Position numbers and translations under genes: made by a program. From Ephemeroptericola cinctiostellae (GTDB lineage: Bacteria > Pseudomonadota > Gammaproteobacteria > Burkholderiales > Burkholderiaceae), in assembly GCF_003339525.1 (NCBI RefSeq), contig NZ_CP031124.1, forward strand, positions 2,108,001 through 2,172,000: a stretch of 64,000 bases of DNA, in the 5' to 3' direction. The notes under the pieces are model-generated. The model ran no database searches and was not told where the DNA came from. It saw only the letters and a program-made list of their open reading frames with translations. Below, in pieces: positions 58,737 to 64,000 of the stretch (positions are counted from its first letter, which is position 1; every line of letters starts with the position of its first letter).

Positions 58737-60035
58737 ATGAAAATCAAACACTCAGCATTTCTTCGCACTTTAAGTTTGAGTTTAGCAGTGCTTTTTACCC
58801 AGCTAGCCTTCGCTCAAATGACCGTGGAAATCACTACGGCGGATGCCGCATCATTACCCGCCATCGCCACCGCCCATTTCGCAGGGGAAGGCAGCGCACC
58901 TGTGAATGTGACCGACGTCATTCGTGCCGATTTGGCGCGCAGTGGTAAATTTTCAAGTGCCAATGTGGGCGGCTTAACGCTGGGCATGGGCGATGCGGTC
59001 AATTTGAAACAATGGCAATCACAATCCGTGATCGGCGTGGTGGCGGGCAATGTCACCCCCATGTCGGGCGGCTATCAAGTCAGCTTAAAACTGTATGAAA
59101 CATCAAAAGGCCCTTTAGGTGATTATTCACTCACCGTGCCAGCGAGTGGTTTGCGCAATGCAGGCCACAAAATGGCCGATTACATTTATGAAAAATTGCT
59201 CGGTCAGCGCGGTGCGTTTAACACACGGCTGTCGTATGTGGATCGGGTGAATGGCAAATACAAACTGTTGATTTCTGACTCCGATGGTGACAATGCCGTC
59301 GCCGCGCTGGTCAGCAATGAACCGATCATTTCACCCTCATGGTCGCCCAGCGGCTCAAAAGTCGCTTACGTGTCATTTGAAAACAAAAAACCTGTGGTCT
59401 ACATCCATGACCTGCCCACAGGTCAACGCACGGTGATTTCTGATTACAAAGGCAACAACAGCGCGCCTGCTTGGTCGCCCGATGGTCAAACCTTGGCCTT
59501 GGCCTTGTCACGCGATGGCAACACGCAGATATACCAAGTCGCGGCCACAGGCGGCAGCTTGAAGCGACTGACCAACAGCCAAGGCAGCACCATTGACACC
59601 GAGCCGCAATACACGCCCGACGGCCAACAGATTTATTTCACCAGCGACCGAGGCGGTGAACCACAAATTTACCGCATGTCTGCAAGCGGCGAAAGCACAG
59701 ATGCCGCCAAACGCGTGACGTTCAAAGGCAACTTCAATACCAGCCCACGCATTTCGCCCGATGGCAAAAAAATGGCTTTCATTTCAAAGGCCAATGGCTA
59801 CCAAACCCACTTGATGGATTTGAGCAATGGTGACATTCAAAACCTATCCAACACCTCATACGATGAATCACCCAACTTTGCAGCCAATGGCGAAGTCGTG
59901 CTGTACAGCACCCGTTCAAATGGTCGAAAAGTGTTGGCGGCCAGCTCGATCGACGGTCGCATGCAGCAAATTCTATCCTTACCCAGCGGTCAAGTCAGCG
60001 CGCCCGCTTGGGGGCCTTTCTTAAATCAAAAATGA
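58737..60035 (+). CDS. tolB: Tol-Pal system periplasmic protein TolB
   Basis: A 432-residue periplasmic protein. The signal peptide ends near LAVLFTQLAFA (residue about 26). An N-terminal domain with VIRADLARSGKFS is followed by a six-bladed beta propeller with WD40-like repeats such as SPSWSPSGSKVAYVSFENKK, APAWSPDGQTLALALSRDG and SPRISPDGKKMAFISKANG. It binds Pal and TolA. The 104 bases before it contain TTTATAATAA, so an additional internal promoter is possible. Confidence 0.96.
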   Translation: MKIKHSAFLRTLSLSLAVLFTQLAFAQMTVEITTADAASLPAIATAHFAGEGSAPVNVTDVIRADLARSGKFSSANVGGLTLGMGDAVNLKQWQSQSVIGVVAGNVTPMSGGYQVSLKLYETSKGPLGDYSLTVPASGLRNAGHKMADYIYEKLLGQRGAFNTRLSYVDRVNGKYKLLISDSDGDNAVAALVSNEPIISPSWSPSGSKVAYVSFENKKPVVYIHDLPTGQRTVISDYKGNNSAPAWSPDGQTLALALSRDGNTQIYQVAATGGSLKRLTNSQGSTIDTEPQYTPDGQQIYFTSDRGGEPQIYRMSASGESTDAAKRVTFKGNFNTSPRISPDGKKMAFISKANGYQTHLMDLSNGDIQNLSNTSYDESPNFAANGEVVLYSTRSNGRKVLAASSIDGRMQQILSLPSGQVSAPAWGPFLNQK

Positions 60036-60101
60036 TATTTTTCACGTATGACAAATGATTCAATTCACATGTTGTCACTCAATTAAACAGGAAAAACCAC
60101 C

Positions 60102-60596
60102 ATGTTCACTTTCAAACACATTCCATTAAAACGCATTCAATTGCCACTCGCCCTCGTCGGTTTGACCTTGTTGAGTGCATGCGCCACCAAAGTGCCCCTC
60201 AATGGCAACAACAGCGACACGGTTAAAACCGTTGATGTCACCAATGGCATCGACGCCAATGGCGTGCCCGCACCCGCAGCACGCAGTGTTTATTTTGATT
60301 TGGACAGCTACATTGTCCGCGCCGACGGTCAGCCTGTGATCAACAGCCACGCTAAATTTTTGCAAGATCGCCGCCAACACGTCATCATCCAAGGCAACAC
60401 GGACGAACGTGGCACAACCGAATACAATTTGGCTTTGGGGCAAAAACGCTCTGAAGCCGTACGCCAAGCCCTCAAGTTACAAGGTGTGACCGATCAGCAA
60501 ATCGAAGCCGTGAGCCTCGGTAAAGAAAAGCCCAAAGCATTGGGCAGCAATGATGCGGCTTGGGCTGAAAACCGTCGTGCAGACATCGTGTATTGA
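60102..60596 (+). CDS. pal: Peptidoglycan-associated lipoprotein Pal
   Basis: A 164-residue outer-membrane lipoprotein. The signal sequence ends in the lipobox LLSAC, with the lipidated Cys near residue 27. The OmpA-like peptidoglycan-binding domain follows: VYFDLDSYIVRADGQPVIN, GNTDERGTTEYNLALGQKRS, with the Asp and Arg that bind diaminopimelate. It tethers the outer membrane to the cell wall and receives TolA/TolB. AGGAAAAACCACC precedes the ATG. Confidence 0.96.
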   Translation: MFTFKHIPLKRIQLPLALVGLTLLSACATKVPLNGNNSDTVKTVDVTNGIDANGVPAPAARSVYFDLDSYIVRADGQPVINSHAKFLQDRRQHVIIQGNTDERGTTEYNLALGQKRSEAVRQALKLQGVTDQQIEAVSLGKEKPKALGSNDAAWAENRRADIVY

Positions 60597-60628
60597 GATT
60601 AAACAGGACAACACAAACAGGACAACAC

Positions 60629-61354
60629 ATGCAAAAAACCACCCGTACCCACACACTGGCAGGTTTGGTGGCATCGCTTTTTTTCATTAGCCATCCCGCA
60701 CATGCGGGTTTATTCAGTGATGACGAAGCACGCAAAGCCATTCTCGAAGTGCGCCAACGCTTGGATGCCAGCATTGAAGCACAGCAAGACCAACGCAACC
60801 AAATTGAATTGCTTCGCCAAGAAGTCGCCAAGTTACGCGGTCAAAATGAAACCCTGCTCAACGATTTGACAGAACTCAAACGGGCACAAACCGATGGCTA
60901 TGTCAGCATCGATGAGCGCGTGCGCAAGTTTGAACCACAGACAGTCACTGTTGCAGGCATTCAAGGCATCGTTCAACCCGATGAACAGCAGCGTTATGAT
61001 GCCGCATTGAAGTTGTTCAATGATGGCACTTACCCTGCGGCTCAAAGTGCCATGGTCGCTTTGAGTGGGCGTTATCCCAAAACAGTGTACATGCCATTTA
61101 TTCAGTTTTACCAAGGCACCGCAGCTTATGCCAACCGAGATTACAAAACCGCAACAGCATTGCTGCAAAACGTATTGAAAAAATACCCTGATTTTGAACG
61201 CACCAGCGACACCCTGCTCAATTTGGCCAACACCTTGATTGAAAGTGGTCAAAAACCTGCCGCCCAAAAGACACTGAACGACGTGCTGGCCAAATTCCCC
61301 AATACGGACAATGCGAAAATTGCTCAAGATCTGCTGTTACAGCTCAACAAATGA
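60629..61354 (+). CDS. cpoB: Cell division coordinator CpoB (YbgF)
   Basis: A 241-residue periplasmic protein. The signal peptide (ending near HPAHA) is followed by an N-terminal coiled coil that trimerises in the family (EVRQRLDASIEAQQDQRNQI to about residue 95) and C-terminal tetratricopeptide repeats (RYDAALKLFNDGTYPAAQSA, DYKTATALLQNVLKKYPDFE). It coordinates Tol-Pal with PBP1B during division. The ATG at 60629 follows a doubled ACAGGACAACAC sequence and starts the signal peptide, so an upstream TTG is not used. Confidence 0.93.
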   Translation: MQKTTRTHTLAGLVASLFFISHPAHAGLFSDDEARKAILEVRQRLDASIEAQQDQRNQIELLRQEVAKLRGQNETLLNDLTELKRAQTDGYVSIDERVRKFEPQTVTVAGIQGIVQPDEQQRYDAALKLFNDGTYPAAQSAMVALSGRYPKTVYMPFIQFYQGTAAYANRDYKTATALLQNVLKKYPDFERTSDTLLNLANTLIESGQKPAAQKTLNDVLAKFPNTDNAKIAQDLLLQLNK

Positions 61355-61451
61355 TGTTGCATCTGCCTCTAAGCAACACAACAGCAAAAGCAAACAACAG
61401 CGTAACAACACTTGGATGTGATGCGTCTAGCCTATATTGTCGATGCCCAAT

Positions 61452-61481
61452 AAAAAAAGCAAACCCAAAGGTTTGCTTTTT
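61452..61481. terminator. Terminator at the end of the tol-pal operon
   Basis: The hairpin AAAAAAGCAAACC-CAAA-GGTTTGCTTTTTT has A and T runs, so it may serve the convergent gene too. Confidence 0.87.
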
Positions 61482-61532
61482 TTATTATGACCAAAGGCCT
61501 CAAGCCAGAAAGTGCAAAAGCATTGGTGAGAT

Positions 61533-62582
61533 TTAACCCAGCAATTTGCTCAACGTCAACATCAACAGCAAGGCCAACACAAACAACATCGAACGCCAAA
61601 ACACACCAATCGCACTTTGTAAAGTGCGGGTATCAGGCACATTGCCCACACCGATTTGCCCTGCCACCGTTTGCGCATCTTCAGTGACCTCTGCATCTGC
61701 ATTCACCTCACCATACAAGGCTTGCTCATGCTCATCCATGGGCATTTGGTTTTTAACCATCACACCATCACGCAAAGTGATGTTCAGCGCACCCGCACCA
61801 GAAGTCAAAATCACCGCAGAAGCATCGGTTTCACCCAAGCCACGTAATTTCTTCGCTTGAGTGCGCCAGCAATGAATCGCGTCTTCAAAATTACCCACAA
61901 TGGCATAAATCAGTGCCGCGCATCGTGCGGGCAAGAATTCAATCCAATGCATCATCTTACGCGCATATACCGTGTAATTGTCACGCTTGCCATCGGCACG
62001 CAAAATCCAACGACGCGACACAAGATCAGCCAAACGATAAAACACCACACCTGCCGGGCCCAAGCCAATCAAAGCAAATAACAAAAACCAAAACAATCCC
62101 GCAAACACATACCGTAAGCTCGACAGCAAGGCCAGCTCCAAAGATTGGCGAATCACTTCAGTGTCCGACAATTTTTCAGGCACCACAGAACCACGATAAC
62201 CGGTGATTTCAGCCTCCTCATGCAACCACTCGGACAGCGCAGCCCGCGCTTCGCCACCTTGATTGGCATTTAAAGCCATGCGAATTTTAGTGAAAAAATG
62301 ACTGAACTGACGAATCCCCAAAGTCAAATAAAGCACCATCAATGTGAAAATCAAGCCAACAATAGGGTAAATGACTTGAAAAATCAAGCCCAACAATCCC
62401 GCCAGCAATGCACCGCCCCCCGTGATGAACCAAAAAATTTGCCACGGTTTCGCACTGTCGCTGGTCAACGCATTTTCAATGAATTCGATCGCATTTCTTA
62501 AACTTAAACGCAGTCGGGTGTAACTGCTGAGAGGGAAAATTTGTTCAAGTAGCAATGCGCCGAGAATCGCGATTAAGCTCAT
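61533..62582 (-). CDS. CobD/CbiB-AmpE-like membrane protein
   Basis: A 349-residue inner-membrane protein with hydrophobic segments near residues 1-15, 47-95, 160-190 and 328-349. The N-terminal block LLLEQIFPL and internal GGEARAALSEWLHEEAEITG, FLPARCAALIYAIVGNFEDA and the stretch around SGAGALNITL (residue about 256) fit the CobD/CbiB family in its AmpE-related branch found widely in Burkholderiales without cobalamin genes nearby. Its role here is unknown; a cobalamin or cell-wall signalling function is not shown by context. ATG 62582 follows AAAGGA. Confidence 0.83.
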   Translation of the reverse strand: MSLIAILGALLLEQIFPLSSYTRLRLSLRNAIEFIENALTSDSAKPWQIFWFITGGGALLAGLLGLIFQVIYPIVGLIFTLMVLYLTLGIRQFSHFFTKIRMALNANQGGEARAALSEWLHEEAEITGYRGSVVPEKLSDTEVIRQSLELALLSSLRYVFAGLFWFLLFALIGLGPAGVVFYRLADLVSRRWILRADGKRDNYTVYARKMMHWIEFLPARCAALIYAIVGNFEDAIHCWRTQAKKLRGLGETDASAVILTSGAGALNITLRDGVMVKNQMPMDEHEQALYGEVNADAEVTEDAQTVAGQIGVGNVPDTRTLQSAIGVFWRSMLFVLALLLMLTLSKLLG

Positions 62583-62731
62583 GGTGATGTCCTTTGTGCC
62601 AATCATATTTAAACGGATGCTTAAAACCAAACCCGTTCACATGACATGCAGAGGTGACAGGCTTAGCCAAGCCTTATGAGACGGTATTGTAGCGTAAAGC
62701 ATGCGAGGCGTGCGAAGCACATGTGGATAAA

Positions 62732-63424
62732 TTATGCATTTGCATAACGCAGCAAAACATCAAGGTTGCGCAGCATGGCCATGCTTGCCCCCCAGATAAA
62801 ATAATCACCAAAGGTCACGCTATAATATTGACGGGTGCGTTCCTCCCAAGTGTAATAATGCACACGTGTGTTCGCAACATCCAACACATGGCTCAATGGA
62901 ACGGTAAACACATGATCGACCTCGTCAACAGCAATGTCTAAGTTTTGCTCATGCCAAGCCTGCTCAGACATGCAGGCCACGACTGGCGTCACCGCAAAAC
63001 CCGTGATCGTGTGATATACAGGCAATTCACCGAGCACTTCAATGTCATCGGGCTGCACACCAATCTCTTCATATGCCTCACGCAAAGCCGCTCGTTCCAT
63101 GGTTTCACCCACTTCCACTTGTCCACCGACGAAACTCACTTGGCCGGCATGGTGGCGAAGATGAGCCGCGCGCACCGTCAAAACCACATCAAACCCCTGC
63201 TCCGACTCCAACAAAAGGATCAATACCGCAGCGGGACGTAATTCTGTTTCAGTCAAAAGGGTGTCTCGACGCAATAAATGCTCAGCCACACCTTGACTGG
63301 GATGAGCCAATGCACGCATCAGATCCTCACGGGTGATCTGCCGATCAGACAATGCGGGTAAATCCGAATTTTCACTGAATGAAGCGCTTGGAATCTCACG
63401 GGGATTAAATACGGGTAAGCGCAT
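62732..63424 (-). CDS. nudL: CoA pyrophosphatase, NUDIX (NudL/YeaB-like)
   Basis: A 230-residue NUDIX hydrolase. The combined UPF0035 and Nudix motif reads LRHHAGQVSFVGGQVEVGET, then MERAALREAYEEIGV, the pattern of NudL/Nudt7-type enzymes that split CoA and acyl-CoA into 4'-phosphopantetheine and 3',5'-ADP. RPAAVLILLLE precedes it. The ATG at 63424 is preferred to an upstream GTG because AGAGG is spaced properly before it. It lies just downstream of rplS on the same strand with a terminator in between. Confidence 0.88.
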   Translation of the reverse strand: MRLPVFNPREIPSASFSENSDLPALSDRQITREDLMRALAHPSQGVAEHLLRRDTLLTETELRPAAVLILLLESEQGFDVVLTVRAAHLRHHAGQVSFVGGQVEVGETMERAALREAYEEIGVQPDDIEVLGELPVYHTITGFAVTPVVACMSEQAWHEQNLDIAVDEVDHVFTVPLSHVLDVANTRVHYYTWEERTRQYYSVTFGDYFIWGASMAMLRNLDVLLRYANA

Positions 63425-63501
63425 AACACAGCCTCTTTTGCGATGAATCACAAGGTAAAGTAAAACACACCCACCTTATGGTGGTTGAACACAATCAAAA
63501 A

Positions 63502-63532
63502 CAAAAAACGCCAACCAAAGTCAGCGTTTTTT
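63502..63532 (-). terminator. Terminator after rplS
   Basis: AAAAAACGC and GCGTTTTTT flank a 12-base loop, with a T run on the minus strand, 27 bases past the rplS stop. Confidence 0.7.
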
Positions 63533-63558
63533 TATGCCAGCACAATTCAACCAGTGAA

Positions 63559-63948
63559 TTATTCTGCGGCAACTGCAGCAACTTTAACTTTACGTGCAGG
63601 CAATTTTTCTTTAATACGTGCAGATTTACCTGAACGGCTACGCAAGTAGTACAATTTCGCACGGCGAACATCACCACGGCGTTTGACTTCGATGCCAGCG
63701 ATGATTGGAGAATACAATTGGAATGTACGCTCTACGCCCACACCAGAAGAAATTTTACGAACGATGAATGATGAGTTCAAGCCACGGTTGCGTTTTGCAA
63801 TGACCACGCCTTCATAAGCCTGTACACGCTTACGCGCACCCTCAACCACGTTCACGCTAACAATCACTGTATCGCCAGGAGCGAACGGTGGAATGGTTTT
63901 ACCCAAACGAGCGATTTCTTCTTGCTCTAAAATTTGAATCAAATTCAT
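63559..63948 (-). CDS. rplS: 50S ribosomal protein L19
   Basis: A 129-residue ribosomal protein located at the 30S-50S interface. It shows the typical sequence: [19 protein letters not shown] near residue 20, [39 protein letters not shown] and [20 protein letters not shown]. The ATG at 63948 is preceded by TTGGAG at good spacing; the four extra residues from an upstream TTG are rejected. trmD and rpsP are expected beyond the right edge. Confidence 0.96.
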   Translation of the reverse strand: MNLIQILEQEEIARLGKTIPPFAPGDTVIVSVNVVEGARKRVQAYEGVVIAKRNRGLNSSFIVRKISSGVGVERTFQLYSPIIAGIEVKRRGDVRRAKLYYLRSRSGKSARIKEKLPARKVKVAAVAAE

Positions 63949-64000
63949 TTTAAACTCCAAATACCATCGTTTGTCATCGGTTTTTATTGTGGATGACCAG

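Overview
The window reads as a chromosomal segment of a moderate-to-low-GC betaproteobacterium, most likely in or near Burkholderiales. The reasons are EF-P with Arg32 beside the rhamnosyltransferase EarP, DUF2917 next to a LysR regulator, a DUF3426-type zinc-ribbon protein, a Tol-Pal operon ending in cpoB, and the divergent pmbA/darP pair. No species can be named from the sequence alone. Most of the window is well-kept housekeeping DNA with clear terminators between units.

Layout. 0-11.5 kb: the end of a DUF817 gene, a HAD phosphatase, two GST-fold proteins (one YfcF), a LysE-type exporter, DUF2917 with a divergent LysR regulator, a PuuB-like amine oxidase, a fatty acid desaturase, cytochrome b561, purB and a thioesterase. 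11.7-18.5 kb: a TRAP transporter for an organic or keto acid (dctQ, dctM and, separately, the binding protein dctP) interrupted by a thiamine-precursor ECF transporter (ykoE-ykoD-ykoC) behind a TPP riboswitch. 18.7-29.1 kb: pmbA, darP, an esterase, DUF2059, a NUDIX hydrolase, both N-degron aminoacyl-transferases (aat, bpt), hemW, pgsA, uvrC and an EF-hand protein. 29.3-35.2 kb: a complete rRNA operon on the minus strand (16S, tRNA-Ala, tRNA-Ile, 23S, 5S) with tandem promoters, boxA-like elements and a terminator. The tRNA order is the reverse of the usual Ile-Ala. 35.3-41.5 kb: efp/earP, hslO, ftsB, a repeat-built LEA-like small protein, a methyltransferase, a YjbR protein and slyD.

41.7-53.2 kb is the accessory part. 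It holds a 1230-residue RTX repeat protein with four almost identical 402-bp repeats. Divergent from it is a LuxR-type response regulator plus hybrid histidine kinase, with two dyads between them. Then come a truncated DUF3426-like gene, ubiC and a glycosyltransferase. On the minus strand lies a small operon of two CPBP (Abi/self-immunity) membrane proteins followed by a gene whose frame starts with a textbook double-glycine secretion leader. The leader is separated from its ATG by one apparent extra base. A degenerate IS1595-family (IS1016-like) element sits just upstream of this operon. This bacteriocin-like locus is the best candidate for an undescribed system.

53.3-64 kb: type II NADH dehydrogenase, dctA, the full tolQ-tolR-tolA-tolB-pal-cpoB envelope operon, a CobD/AmpE-like membrane protein, a NudL-type CoA pyrophosphatase and rplS.
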